This document shows, piece after piece, positions 45,717-58,619 of a stretch of DNA of 64,000 nt; position 1 is the first letter of the stretch; the number at the start of each line of letters is the position of its first letter. The stretch is from assembly GCA_963682025.1 (NCBI GenBank), contig OY821519.1, forward strand, positions 2,574,501 to 2,638,500, in the 5' to 3' direction. The stretch is from Cordilura impudica (lineage: Eukaryota; Arthropoda; Insecta; Diptera; Scathophagidae). Under the pieces are notes generated by a model, which did no database searches, was not told where the DNA came from, and saw only the letters and a program-made list of their open reading frames with translations. Both the position numbers and the translations under genes were made by a program.

Positions 45717-46516
45717 TATACCCTATACCACTATGTGGTTTGGGTATAATGACTTTGTGCTGCTGTTTGTAACACCCAAAAATATTTGACCTAGACCCAT
45801 CTTTAATTATACCGATCGAATCAGAATCACTTTCTGAGTTGATTTAACAATGTCCGTCCGTCCGTCCGTCCGTCCGTCCGTCCGTCCGTCTGTGTGTCCA
45901 TGTAAAGCTTGTAATCAAACTGCAGGTCGCAAATATGAATATATTTTGATGAAATTTGGTATATAAGCTTTTATCGGCCATGGGATGAACGCTATTGAAA
46001 TTGGTGAGAATCGGTCCATGTTCAGACCTAGCCCCCATACAAATTACCCATATGAAATCGACATAAATTGCCATAAGATCCAAATTGTCATATAGATCTT
46101 ACGCAAATTGGGTTTGTATTCGTTCATTACATCCACTAATGAGTAGTCCAAAAATGATCCCTTTGACCCCATATAGAGCTGCTTCCCGATCTTCAGTTAA
46201 ATCTATTAAAAAACAAAAATATTGCACTGATTCTTCTCAAATTTTGTTTGTACATATTTTTGCAAAATACAAGAGACTTTACCAAACATGATCAGGATCG
46301 GTCCATTTTTGGACCTAGCCCCTTTATAGATATAGCATCCGATATGAACTTTTTTATATCTGCAGCCAAAAAAATTAATAAAAATCCCACTAAAATTTGG
46401 TTTTTGCTTATTTTCTATGTCCAGTTAGTTGGGCCTAAGAGATAGGGTTTCTAAACGCATGGTATAGGGTATCGTATAGTCGGTCTAGACCGACTATAAT
46501 TTTCTTACTTGTTTTT
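45717..46516 (+). mobile_element. DINE-1/INE-1-like element, copy G
   Basis: Full length with a perfect AGTCGGTCTAGACCGACT palindrome and the longest GTCC tract of the family: nine consecutive GTCC units at 45853-45888. It looks like one of the youngest copies. Confidence 0.8.
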
Positions 46517-47413
46517 TTTGCTTTTCATTCACATACATATGAGTGAAACAGTGAGAAATGCATTTGCATTACATTCATGCCCCCTCCTTTAAGCCCGTCT
46601 TATTGTTTAACTAAATCAGCTGCCAATAATACGAGTATGTATGTACGTATTGCATTTAATCACTTTACAAAATCGATAATTTATTGTACGGTTAAATAAG
46701 GGATGTTTTTGAGACTGACGTGGAAAATAAAATATGTATGTATGTACCTACATTGTATATGTATGTTTTGGTCATTTTTAGTTAGAGTTTTTACCACTCT
46801 TCAATAAAATCTGTTCATTTTAAGTTGTACCCATATAGTTTAAGCTCTTTGTTTTCTTCGAGTATACGTTTTTTACATTTTGAGTACTCTTTGGTTTCCA
46901 TGCATGTACAATGAATGCATTTATAAGAAATAATTTTAAAAAAATTTCCATTTCTCATGGCACATGCTCTCATCCCGGCCATCATTGTCGGTTGTTAAGC
47001 TTTAAAGTTGGAATACAAATTGAAGTAGGAGAATAATTATTATAGTCTATGTTATTATGTACAGTGCTTCAAAAGTATGTATGTATACGAATACTATTTG
47101 TCAACCCATTCCTAAGGAAATAATTTATTAACTCAATTCTTAATAATAATAAAAATAATTGAATTAAATATAATACAATACTAAACTAAACTCGTTTCTA
47201 ATCAAATGATAATTAATTTTTATAATAAATATGTTCACTTGAATCCATTTAATTAGGCCCTATTTCATGATTCACAACCAATCTAGGCCAAAGCAATTGA
47301 TTCATAGGGAATTATTATATGTAACGAATAAATCAAATTCCGAAATTGGATTAAAGAACTAATTTCTTCGATTCTCTGATAAAATACAACAAATTAAATA
47401 AATATAAACAAAT
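46517..47413. other. Unassigned stretch
   Basis: TATG microsatellite bits near 46636 and 46735-46765. No gene recognised. Confidence 0.4.
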
Positions 47414-47888
47414 ATATCGCACCTGTACCTCTAAAGTGAGTCAACTCAAAATTTTCCAATTTTCACTTTTTGCAAGAAAACGATACACAGTGGTCATATC
47501 TATCCACAGTAAAATTCTCACATCGGTTTTTCTAGTCTTTCACAAGAAAAAATGCAGTTGTAACCCTCTTTGTGCTATATGAGTAGCTTCTTTAGAATCC
47601 ACTAAAAAGACACATTTTGAGTTGCACCCAAAAAACTTGTTATTTTTGATGATCACTGAAAAAATCGCAAAAACAACTACTGTTGTATCTATAATATTAA
47701 TAGGCTAGGCGATTTCTTGTGAGCGATGTTTTTTTCTACCGTTTTATCCCGATTTTGACCAAACATATATTATTTGAAAGGTATTTCGTTTTAGCCGTTT
47801 TGCAGATTTACAGATTTTCAAATTTTTTCCCTTTATGTTGAGTAAATTGCATAAAAGTTGCTACTAACAAATACATAAAATTATACAA

Positions 47889-48823
47889 AGCTTTCCCAAT
47901 AAACATTTTTGATTGGCATCAACTTGAGGTGCAGTTGAGATCAAATACATTTCTCAAATCTCCAACGTTAATTCTCAAATGCACCTCAATAGTCCGATTA
48001 TAGTCTTCCCAACTTAAAAGGCACATTTTTTATATGGCGATTTTCTTAGTAATCAAATTGAGAAATTTGTGATTCTCAACTTGATAGCAAAGAAATTTCT
48101 CCAATCGGTATCAAATGGAAGGTACTGAATTGCCATATTAAAAAAATTATACTAATTTTAGAAATGAAAACAATGTACTTTTTTTAATGTTTCAATTTAA
48201 TTTCATTACATATTTAACATTAATACCCTGTTTCCATAACACAATTCGTCATACGCGAACGAAAATTTATATGAAGAACAAAAACAAAATACACACAAAT
48301 TTTCGTTCGTCTGTGACGAATTGTGTTATGGAAACAGGGTATAAATGTACATATTATGTACATTTTTTAAAATCTAGAATTAAAAATAAATGAATTAATT
48401 ATTTGTACATTTTATGAATATTAATATTAAATATGCCATAAATAAGAATTTAAATTGAAAAATTCGACAAAAAGCAGAAATAATTAAGAATATATCAATT
48501 AATTATTTGTATTTTTTTTTTGGCATTTTTTAATTTAATTTATTATTTATGACATATTTAAATAATATCTCTAACTTAACACAAATCGTATTCAAGTTGA
48601 AAAAATGTTTGGTCTCAAGTGGAGAAAAGTGTTGGATATCCAATTGAGAATAAAAATGTTTCTCAAAGATTGGAAAAAATGTTAAGTCTCAACTTGATGT
48701 CAAGTTGAAAGCAAACAAGGAGAAAAATTGTTCAACTCAAGTTGAGAATTACATTTGACATCAATTTGAGAACTTAACTTTTCTCCAACATTGGAGAAAT
48801 AATATTTCAATGCATACTGGGAT
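47889..48823. mobile_element. Insertion of about 935 bp within the Helitron, unclassified
   Basis: Defined by comparison with compact Helitron copies. Ends CCCAATAAACATTTTTGATTG and, inverted, CCCAGTATGCATTGAAAT, a weak TIR. Unusually rich in repeated CTCAACTTGA/TCAAGTTGAGA and TTGGAGAAA motifs in both orientations near both ends. Contains another small element at 48224-48341. Confidence 0.55.
48224..48341. mobile_element. 118-bp palindromic MITE with TA flanks
   Basis: The arms CCCTGTTTCCATAACACAAT and the exact inverse ATTGTGTTATGGAAACAGGG continue with only a few changes to about 46 bases. TA on both sides. The innermost of four nested elements. Confidence 0.8.
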
Positions 48824-49130
48824 GTGTGTGTTTATTATATTTGTTAATGGGTTTGTAATAAAAATGAGTTAGTTTTTTGTGTTGATTTGTGAATTGGCTA
48901 TAATTGATTAGCATACTTTTAGGGCATTTATTTAAAGGAAAAATAAAATTTCCTAGAATTTACGCTCGAATTTCGAGGGCTGGAATCTGCTAGTACTTAT
49001 TATTCGTAATTCTTTGCAATGAAACAACTGTTTTTAAATTTTATAGTAAATATTAAAACAACCGTTTTTTGCTTCTACTGAAAATTTGTAAATTTTGAGT
49101 TGACTCTCTTTAGAGGTACAGGTGCGATAT

Positions 49131-51039
49131 GTTACTGTATCTGCTAGAGCATTTGGATATACATATTTTAATGTGAATTCAGAAAAATGGATGTTTTATG
49201 CGATCGATAAATCCAAAGAACTTGGAAATTTTTATCTAATTTCGGAGGGGTTTGCATTTCTATTGGTATAAATTCCAGAACATGTTCTGTGGCACCAGTA
49301 AATTATACCATATTTTTTAAAAGCCGATTTTCGATTTCTAATTTTCAGACTATGATTCGTCATTTGAACCCTTATCTTATGGCATGTAAGTAGTATATAT
49401 AAAGATATGCTATGCTAAAAGCCCTGGGTTTTAGTACAGCATTTCAACATATCTGCATGGAGTTTCTAATTGAGTTGTATTTCGTGTTTACTTTATTTTA
49501 AGCGTTATTGTATTATTTTATATAGGAAACAAAAGCTAATGGACTTGGAAAACATTTCGACATTACGACTACTTGTATAATAAATTCGACATTTTACAAA
49601 CACTAACAATTACAATTGCAGTGGTTATTCAGAATGTTAACATACATACATATGTATTAGTTGCTGCTTTCACATCCCCATTTTTTTAAGCCAAGTTGTT
49701 TACGAAAAAACTTGTTCAAGCCGTAACAATTGTTTTTCACTCACCCACAATACAATGGGAAAAAAATTTAAGAAATCAAGTAATTTTTATTTATTTTGTT
49801 ACTTTTAACAGCTGTAAAAACTCAAAGTCTAATTTAACAATTTCCGGTTAATTATTTCAGTGAAAAGCTGTCGTTCTGTATGTTTGTCTGGCTATCTCTA
49901 CGTTGCCCACAAATACAATCCAACACCTTAAAAGCGATTAAAGCAAACATAAGCGTTGGGCCAGAACAGAACGTAAACTAAATTATTGATTTTTACTAAT
50001 GACCAACCAGCTCAACTGAAAGACAGATATTAAAATGCATTTGAAATTGCTCGTATGCTTTTTTTATCGTTAGTTCGTGCGTTCGTGGACGGTAAATAAT
50101 GCAATCCGTATATGATGATTATGTCAATTCTTGAGGTAAATGTGACATATGTGAACGCGTGAAAACCGGCGATAAATATCAGTGGTTCCCACCTTTAACG
50201 ACACCACGCACAACACACTTAATCGATAATTATGAAAACACAATGCAACATTACTCGTACAGTGAATTGATAAAAAAAAAAAATTGTTTTAAACATCCGC
50301 CAGCCGGTAGGTTTTGTTTGTACGAGTAAACAAACACTCTAAATTGTAGTTTGTATACAATGGTCGGTCATTTGTGTTTGTATAATTTTGACATTTAATT
50401 TGATCACCGATGTGAGACCAATGATAAACATTTTTCAAAATTATAATTTATATGTGTATGCATTTGATAAAATCTTTATTTTATTTCAAACTGTAGTTTC
50501 AATAATTAATAGAACTTACCGAATTGCATTTACAATGTATTTGTGTGGTTAGAAAGAATCATTGTTATCGGAAATAAATTAAAAAATTATGAGTTTTGTG
50601 CGTATGAACGTATTTTAGAGATGTTAAGGGTTTTTAATTAAATTTTTAACAATTATTGTTGTGTTAAAAGGAAGGGGTAATAAAGCTTAATAAAAAAAAC
50701 TAAATAAATCAGTATGAGCAGGGTTAATGATGACATTTTTTATGCTGGTTCTAAAAGTTTTATACTCGTATTATGTAGTGTTTGTTGAAAGATCGATAGA
50801 TCAGATTGATTAATCAACTCAAAAATTAAGATTTTTAATTGAATTTTTAGTTATAATATTATTTAAAAAAAACTCGTGTGAGTTCGATCACAGGGGAGAT
50901 ATGAAAACATCTATTAATTAAAGATTTGTTATGCACTTTTTTAAAATCAAACAGAAAGCGTCATCGTATCACTTATAGCAATCAACTGCATCGGCTCTGC
51001 TAATATAAAAATATTTATTATTATTTATTATTTCAACCG
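49131..51039. other. Unassigned stretch
   Basis: Ordinary AT-rich sequence. No recognised coding, repeat ends or microsatellite of note. Confidence 0.4.
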
Positions 51040-52935
51040 GTTAATTTTTAATTTTTCATTTTTCGTTTTTCATTTTTCGTTTTTCATTTTTTATTTTTAA
51101 TCTTTCACTTTTTATTTTTAATTTTTCACTTGTTATTTTTAATTTTTCGTTTCTAATTTTTTATTTTTAATTTTTTATTAATTTTTTATTTTTCATTTTA
51201 CATTTTTATTTTTCAATTTTAATTTCTTATTTTTAATTTTTTATTTGTCATTTTTAATTTTTCGTTTTTTATTTCTAATTTTTCGTTTTTCATTTTTCAT
51301 TTTTATTTTTAATTTTATATTTTTCATTTTTCATTTTTCATTTTTCTTTTTTCTTTTTTTCTTTTTCGTTTTTCATATTTTATTTTTCAGTTTTTATTCT
51401 TCATTTTTCGTTTTTCATTTTTAATTTTTTTATTTTTATTTTTAATATTTAATTTTTCATTTCTCATTTTTTTTTTCATTTTCATTTTTTATTTGACTTT
51501 TTTTACTTTTTATTTTACATTTTCGTTTTTCATTTTTAATTTTTTTATTTTTATTTTTAATTTTTAATTTTTCATTTCTCATTTTTTTTTCATTTTCCAT
51601 TTTTTATTTGACTTTTTTTACTTTTTATTTTACATTTTACATTTTTATTTTGAATATATTATTTGTAATTCTTTATTTTTCATTTTTTATTTTTCGTTTT
51701 TTATTTTCCGTTTTTATACCCTATACCACTATGTGGTTTGGGTATAATGACTTTGTGCTGCTGTTTATAACAACCAAAAATATTTGACCCAGACCCATCT
51801 TTAATTATACCGATCGAATCAGAATCACTTTTTGAGTTGATTTAACAATGTCCGTCCGTCCGTCCGTCTGTGTGTCCATGTAAACCTTGTAATCAAACTG
51901 CAGGTCGCAAATATGAATATATTTTGATGAAATTTGGTATATAAGCTTTTGTCGGCCATGGGATGAACTCTATTGAAATTGGTGAAATTCGGTCCATGTT
52001 CAGACCTAGCCCCCATACAAATTACCCCTATGAAATCGACATAAATTGCCATAAGATCCAAATTGTCATATAGATCTTACTGAAATTGGGTTTGTATGCG
52101 TTCATTACATCCATTAATGAGTAGTCCAAAAATGATACCTTTGGTCTCATATAGAGCTTCTTCCCGATATTAACTAAATCTCTCAAAAAACAAAAATATT
52201 GCACTGATTCTTCTCAAATTTTGTTTGTATATGTTTTTGCAAAATACAAGAGACGTTACCAACCATGGTCAGGATCGGTCCATTTTTGGACCTAGTCCCC
52301 ATATGGAAATAGCATCCGATATGAACTTTTTCATATCTGCAGCCAAAAAAATTAATAAAAATCCCACTCAAATTTAGTTTTTGCTTATTTTCTATGTCCA
52401 GTTAGTTGGGCCTAAGAGATAGGGTCTCTAAACGCATGGTATAGGGTATCGTATAGTCGGTCTAGACCGACTATAATTTTCTTACTTGTTATTTTTCATT
52501 TCTTATTATTCATTTTTCAGGGTATTTTAAATTTTTGGTTTTTCATTTTTAATTTTTTTTTTTTTTTTTTTCATTTTTCATTTTTTATTTTTCATTTGTT
52601 ATTTTTCATTTGTTATTTCTCATTTTTCATTTTTAATTTTTAATCTTTTTTTCATTTTTCAGTTTTTATTTTTCATTTTTCATTTTTTGTTTTTCATTTC
52701 TATTTTTCATTTTTTATTTTTTATTATTCATATTTAATTTTTTATTTTTTATTCATTTTCCATTTTTTATTTTTCGTTTTTGATGTTTCATTTTTCATAT
52801 TTTATTTTTCGTTTTTCGTTTTGCATTTTTATTTTTCATTTTTCATTTTTTTTTTTCATATTCTATTTTTCATTTTTCAATTTTTTTTTTCATTTATCGT
52901 TTTTTATTTTTCATTTTTTATTTTAAAATTTTTCA
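51040..52935. repeat. ATTTTTC/ATTTTTCAT-type simple repeat, interrupted by a DINE-like element
   Basis: Degenerate tandem units of TTTTTCAT, TTTTTAAT and TTTTTCGT at 51040-51714 and 52491-52935. The motif is close to the AAAAATT arrays elsewhere. A block at about 51416-51504 is repeated at about 51526-51610 (TTTTTATTTTTATTTTTAAT, then TTTCATTTCTCATTTT), showing local duplication. Confidence 0.9.
51715..52490 (+). mobile_element. DINE-1/INE-1-like element, copy H
   Basis: Full length with a perfect palindrome and three GTCC units, sitting inside the ATTTTTC-type array. Confidence 0.8.
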
Positions 52936-54529
52936 TTATTTTTTCACCAATACTATCATAAGTCACACATATTTTGTATTACATCTTACATCTTACGCTG
53001 TTTTTGTGATTGTATTGTGGGCGGTATTGTGGGGGGTAGCCCTGCGCGTATAGATATTTACACGCGCTTTGTACACTTTGTTATGTATGAAAATACACTG
53101 ACTATTTTGACAGAGGTCAAAAACGCGTTGAAGCATATTGTTTGTGTACCTTCACTTCAAAAGAGAATTGAAGAATTTATTCTTTAGAATTTTGTGCTAT
53201 CAAATAAATTCTCCACCCGATCACTGAGTTTATTGACATGTTCTTATATTCATTTGTCTGATTTCTTTTAAATAATACAATTACGAACAAACTATCACTG
53301 CCACTTGGGGCATTTACATATTGTTAAATTTCATTACATTATTTTAGTCAATTGATACCATTTTATGGTAATCCTATGATTAAACTTACACAATACAATA
53401 CTTATTATTATTATATTCGTTGACTATGTATTTCCTCTCGAATATTGGAATTAATGGGAAAACAATAAAATATACACATTCATATTTATGTAATAATTAA
53501 AGAACATTGTCTGAGATTGGTTACACTTACAAGAAAAAGCTGGATGTGGGAATAAATAAATGGATGTGTAACAACTTCTGCTGGCTTCATAATAAAATTT
53601 CAACAAATTGATAAGAGCATAGAAATTTTGAAATCACCTAGGGGTCATTTGGTATAATTAAATTTTGTTTTTCTATAACTGTTTATAAGATGTTTTTTTT
53701 GAATCGATGTCTAATTTAAATATTCTAGTTGTCACAGACTCTATGTAGTTACGCACTTACAATTACAAATTTGTCAAAAATTTATGACTGACGCCAATTT
53801 TTTGAAAACAATTTAAATTTTAAAATATTATTGGTTTGTAAATTAGAGTTTAAATTAGAGTTTCAGAATGGAACAGCAAATAATTCACACAGAAATTCGT
53901 TCAAGTATCAAAACTTGTCAAACTGCAATATTTAGTAAGCGATGATATGATATAAAAAGTGTTAGAATTGGTCTATACAGAAAATTTTCTCCCTTACACA
54001 TTTTACTGCGACAGAAAATCCATTCATTGTTGGTCCTTATCGGTAGGTCTTCTATATCCAATATTTAAATAATATAAATCGGATTATGGTCGGATCCCAA
54101 ATTATATTATTTCAAAACATTCGTTATAAACTAAATTTAAATTTCGAAACTTAAAAAGTCGTGCGGGGTGAACCATATACTATGAGCGTCAAAATAAGTA
54201 AACACCAATTATTAATCTTTAAATTGTCTTATTACAAAGTTATTATTGACTTACGATAAAAGTAATGTTTACTACTACACCATTTAGAGATTGATACTAT
54301 AAAATATGAAATCAAATCAAGTGAGAACATTGCAAAAATCTCTCGAAAGTGAAAATACACCAGATTTTATTCGTCAAAAGAAATTAAACAGTTATAATAC
54401 TTACGCTTTTTTATATTATGGGAAACTCTTTTTTATTCAAACGACTTCCTCGGTAGTTCTTGCAGTAGCCCATATTTTCAGAACATTTCCGACAGGATGG
54501 AGGTGTTTTTTTTACCGATGACTGCACTC
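52936..54529. other. Unassigned stretch
   Basis: No gene recognised. A short GC-rich patch, GTGGGCGGTATTGTGGGGGG, lies at about 53018. The 71-codon plus frame at 54306 has no recognisable family. Confidence 0.3.
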
Positions 54530-54990
54530 ATTTCTTTTTTAGTGTCTCAATCGATGCCGGGTGATTACCGTAACACTCATTCTGAAACGCGGTGGCCAAT
54601 GCGCATCGCCAAAACGGCTAATAAAGCGATTTTCAAACTTGCTACGGAAAAGATCGATTGTTTCACAACTTATGTGGCACGGCGCGCCATCCTGTTGAAA
54701 CCAAATGTTGTCCGGATCCATTTGTTCGAAAATGGGCCATAAATAATCAGTTATCATTGCACGGTAGCGCTCACCGTTCAATGTAACGCATTTACCTGCC
54801 ACATGGCACAATGATACCATTGGCCCTAAGTCGACCTACCGTCGGCCCACGAGAAACAGTGCATCATTCAGGGTGCATTGGCTTTTCAGCAGTCATGTGT
54901 GGCCCAGATGTGATAATTTTGCTTGACGTAACCCCCGAGACCTAATAGTCTGTCGTCAGAAAAAATAATTTCGGTGGAAGATTCAGCATT
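54530..54990 (-). pseudogene. IS630/Tc1/mariner-family transposase fragment
   Basis: Minus strand: GGYVKQNYHIWA near 54910 (after a frameshift), then CVTLNGERYRAM, DPDNIWFQQDGAPCH (second catalytic Asp) and ENRFISRFGDAHWPPR. Same family as 6064-6507 (GERYRAM, GYVKQN), but this copy keeps the WFQQDGA block lost there. The block with the third acidic residue is missing and the frame ends in unrelated residues. No terminal repeats were recognised around it. Confidence 0.8.
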
Positions 54991-55928
54991 TTGGCAATAA
55001 CTTTTTAATATTTTCTAAAGTAGTTCACTCAAGTGTAAATCGACTCATTTCGGAATGCTCATATATTTTTTTTTATTCTGATTTTCAATGGCAGAGGTGC
55101 GTAACCAAACAGCCAGGGTAAACTCTCTTAGCCCCCCTGCACAACCACTACCTATGCAATGAAGGTTAGGGCGAGCCATTTAATACAAAAAACCTTAAAC
55201 GTAAATTAAAACGGTAAATTAAAGGTTGTGTAACATAACGAGAACGCATGCAAAGTTAACCTAACTGCACGCTGAGCAGCAACCACGAGGACCACAAAGC
55301 AATCACAGACCCATTAGTTTATTTTATACGAGAATAATAAAAGCAAAAAAGCGTTGCTAACTCGATGGATGGCGGAAGACATACTCAAAATAACCAGTAG
55401 TTCAAAATGCAATCACTAGAGAGACCACCCCGTATTTCCTACTCGTACAAAACAAAATCTATTCAAAATCTATTCAAAAATATTATTTAAAAATCAAAAA
55501 ATCAAAAAATTTATGTTTAATTTGTTTAAAAATTTCAGATGTAACAAACATATTGCCAAATAAGTTGTCTTTACTGTAGTTAAACCTTTAAATAAACTTT
55601 AACTAATATTGTACAAGAAATAAAATAATGTTAAGGTAAATACAGTTTTGTCACCAGCTGCTGTATTTTTGAAATATGTTAACTTCTTTTTTAAATTAAA
55701 GCGTCTTGACATTTTCACTTATAAATTTTGAAAGTAAAAACCCTATGTTGAAAATATGCAGTTATCATAAAATTCAAATAAATTTTTTAATTTTAACCTA
55801 TTAACTTTACTATATCGAACTAAGTATAATTAAATCGACATGGATAAAATTATAGGCCTGTCATTTTTACATTAAACCAGCTGCATCTTAAACTAAATAT
55901 TACAACCAATGTAAAAGACTGTAATGCT
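54991..55928. other. Unassigned stretch
   Basis: No gene or element identified. Confidence 0.35.
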
Positions 55929-56229
55929 ATGTTCACACGGACAGCAAGATTCACGGTTCGCTCTCTCATTCACGGGTCGCGCCCGAATCATGACTGAATC
56001 TACATGATTCGCCATACAAAATTTTGAGAGCGAATCTACTTGGTTCAAAATGAATCTAGTTGTGAACCTAGAAACATTGAGTGTCATCTCCAGGTTTGAT
56101 AAAAACTTATCGCTAGTTTATCTGAACTAGTTGTCAAAAATATATAAACAAAGAAAAAACAAAAAATTAATTTGTGCAATAAAATAAATAGAAACATTTA
56201 ACAAATAAAAAGTATATATTTACATATAT

Positions 56230-56813
56230 GGGGGATTTCATGTCAAGTGCACCAACTTTTGAAACCGATGTCTTCCGATCGGGATGAAATTTGCACCATG
56301 GTTAGTCCTATTAGATAGTAGTTCAGACACAATTTTTCAACAAGATCGGTCCAGATCTCTCTGAGTTAGAGGGGATCAAAATTTGACATTTTGGCCAAAC
56401 AGGTGTTTTTTCTCATCCATGTAACTTATTACCTATTGTTCCTAGAAAATTTTCTCCCAAAGAGTTTAGATAGCTATTTCTTCAATATTTCTGAAAAAAT
56501 ACTTTAAAAAAAAAATTTTTTTAGACTTTTTTTTTTTGCTAAATTAAAGCATTTTTTGCCTTTTTTTTCAAAAAGGGCATTTTTTTTTCATAAGAAAGCT
56601 TAGGATTTTTACTTTAAGAGCTTTTTGGTCGCTTAGTGGGATGGGAGTGGGATATCTATCAAAATAAATGTTTTGTAACTCAAGACAACGGATTTTCAAT
56701 TTTTCACAAATGCACTATTTTGAATTTTTTTCTATTTGTGTCTAAAACCTTACAAATAAAACTTATACTGAGAAACTAGACAACCTAAACTTTCCGAAGG
56801 TATGTAACATACC
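56230..56813. repeat. Left 584-bp terminal inverted repeat
   Basis: Contains TTGACATTTTGGCCAAACAG, GGGATGGGAGTGGGATATC and GGTATGTAACATACC (a small palindrome at its inner edge). Close copy, inverted, of 58620-59211. Confidence 0.9.
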
Positions 56814-56846
56814 TTTATAACATAACAGAAGAGAATGGTTATCTGT

Positions 56847-58420
56847 AACCTGAAAGAGTTATTTGCAACATTTCAAACTGAACACGAGGATGTTAGAATT
56901 GGCTTCACGAAATTAACCCAAATGAGGCCAAAACATTGCGTTTTGGCAGAAAGCAGCGGAACTCACACAGTATGCGTTTGAATTTACCATGAAAATGTTA
57001 AACTGATGTTGAAGGAAATCAACTTAAAGTATTTAACAGATGATTCGGCAGAAGATTTACACGATTACCGCGATTGCCTTAAATTGACTATGTGTCCTAA
57101 TGCAACAACTTCTTGCCACTTATGTGAATGTACCAATTGCCCGAAAACCACATTCATCAAAGAAAATTTAATCAACTCTTTAGATCGAGAATATATAGAG
57201 GAGGTCAAATTTGATTCTTGGATTCAGACTGACAGATGCACATTGAAAACAATCATTTTAAATGTGGATGATTTTGTGGAAGAAATGTGTACAGGATTGC
57301 TAAACTTGAAAAACCATGACTTTTTAGTCAAAGAGCAATGGTCATTCTTTAAGGATTTTAAGATACATTTGAAGTCTGGTGAATTCGTTATTTCATATGA
57401 TTTCGCAGAAAACTATAAATATGTTCTTCAGGATGCCATACAAGCATTCCACTTCAATAACGACCAAGCAACTATATTCACAGTAGTTATTTACTGCATG
57501 AAAGATGAAAAACTGGAACACAAAAGTATGGCAATCATATCCGACGATTTAAAACATGAATGATAGCGTTGCAGTTTATGAGTACCATATGTTGAGAATC
57601 AATTTGTTTACATATTTATTTATTCATACTTTGTAATAAAACACTTGTTATGTTTCTGTTTTTATAGACACATATGCATTGATTTATATTTTAGTTTTTA
57701 GTCAAATAGAAAAAATAAAATTTTATTCACAATTTATCTATACCATAGAAAACAAGTCTTTTTCTCTGCTAACACCAGAAGATAATACTAAAATATCTAA
57801 AATCTAAATTTACAGTAAAGAAGGTATACTACGTTTCGGACGGAGCTCGTCAACATTTTAAAAACAAAAGTAGCTTGGCAAATCTTATGCCCATGAAAAA
57901 GATTTTGGAATGCCAGCTGAGTGGCATTTTCGTCCTACTGCTCATGGTAAAGGAGCATGTAATGGTATTGGAGCAAACCTTAAAAGAAATGCAGCGAAGT
58001 ATAGCCTCCAGTGCTCTCATCAAGATTGCATCTTAGATGCGACTGCTTTATTCCATTGGGCAAAGAATTATTGTAAAGAAACTAAAATAGTTTTTAGTAG
58101 CAAGGAGGATCATCGGGAAACATTGAAAACACTGCAGAGCAGATTCGATGCTGCGGTAACAAACGATGGCACCGCTCAATACCATGCTTTTATACCGCTT
58201 GTCGATGGAAGACTCAAGTTGAAAAATTTTTCTGCCTATTCAATGCGATTTCTTTCCAAAGACAACAAATAAACCAGCAGCGAAATCAACAGCTGAACCT
58301 AGTAACGCCAAGAAAGGATTGACAAAAAAAAACGCAGTAAGGCAACAAAAAAGCTGGATGAAAGACTGGGTATTTAAAAATTTACAAGACTTAAATACTT
58401 CATCAGCTACAATAAATTAA
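56847..58420 (+). pseudogene. Putative transposase of the long-TIR element, inactivated
   Basis: Begins just inside the left TIR: LKELFATFQTEHEDVRIGF, MRPKHCVLAESSGTHTVCV, an in-frame TGA (56979), then YHENVKLM. The 185-codon open frame (57006-57563) has C-x2-C pairs (CHLCECTNC) and SYDFAENYKYVLQDAIQAFH. A shift at about 57560 leads to DSVAVYEYH. A probable intron (about 57632-57817, ending TTTACAG) precedes KKVYYVSDGARQHFKNK. Another shift at about 57900 leads to MPAEWHFRPTAHGKGACNGI, running to about 58420. The D...SDGA...HGKG-CNG pattern suggests an acidic catalytic triad; that is inference. I recognise the family as recurrent in invertebrate genomes but cannot name its superfamily. Confidence 0.7.
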
Positions 58421-58619
58421 GTATAAAAATAGTTATGATATAAATTTTAATAAATTATTTATCTTTTTATTTTTAATGTTATTATTATACATTAATTTAA
58501 TTATTATTAAAAATAAATAAAATATAATAATTTTTCAACATTTCTAAAGAAAAAAGCGATTTTTTTCCTAGGTTAACATATTCTGGGCATTACAGTATCG
58601 AGGGTATAAAATTTTAGTT

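Larger units (their letters stand above)
47688..48993 (+). mobile_element. Non-autonomous Helitron with a 0.9-kb insertion
   Basis: Starts TCTATAATATTAATAGGC after A and ends with hairpin CTCGAATTTCGAG, 12 bases, CTAG before T. Compared with the compact copy at 17164, sequence up to 47888 and from 48824 is Helitron; the middle is foreign. Confidence 0.8.
47414..49130. mobile_element. TIR element (MITE) interrupted by a Helitron
   Basis: Left ATATCGCACCTGTACCTC and the inverse of right GAGGTACAGGTGCGATAT match for about 45 bases with a few changes, as far as TCAACTCAAAATTT. Without the Helitron (47688-48993) the element would be about 410 bp and non-coding. Superfamily unknown. Confidence 0.75.

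Noticed and set aside
45844..46083. Recurrent 60-80-codon frames in every DINE-like copy (MDLMAIYVDFIGVICMG... and MSGIFINFFGCRYEKVHIG...)
   Set aside because: They recur because the repeat sequence itself is conserved. They end in translated GTCC microsatellite, are broken in several copies, and no substitution pattern favouring protein can be seen.
54100..54180. GTGAACCATATACTATGAGC as a transposon end for the relic at 54530
   Set aside because: No inverted partner found on the other side.
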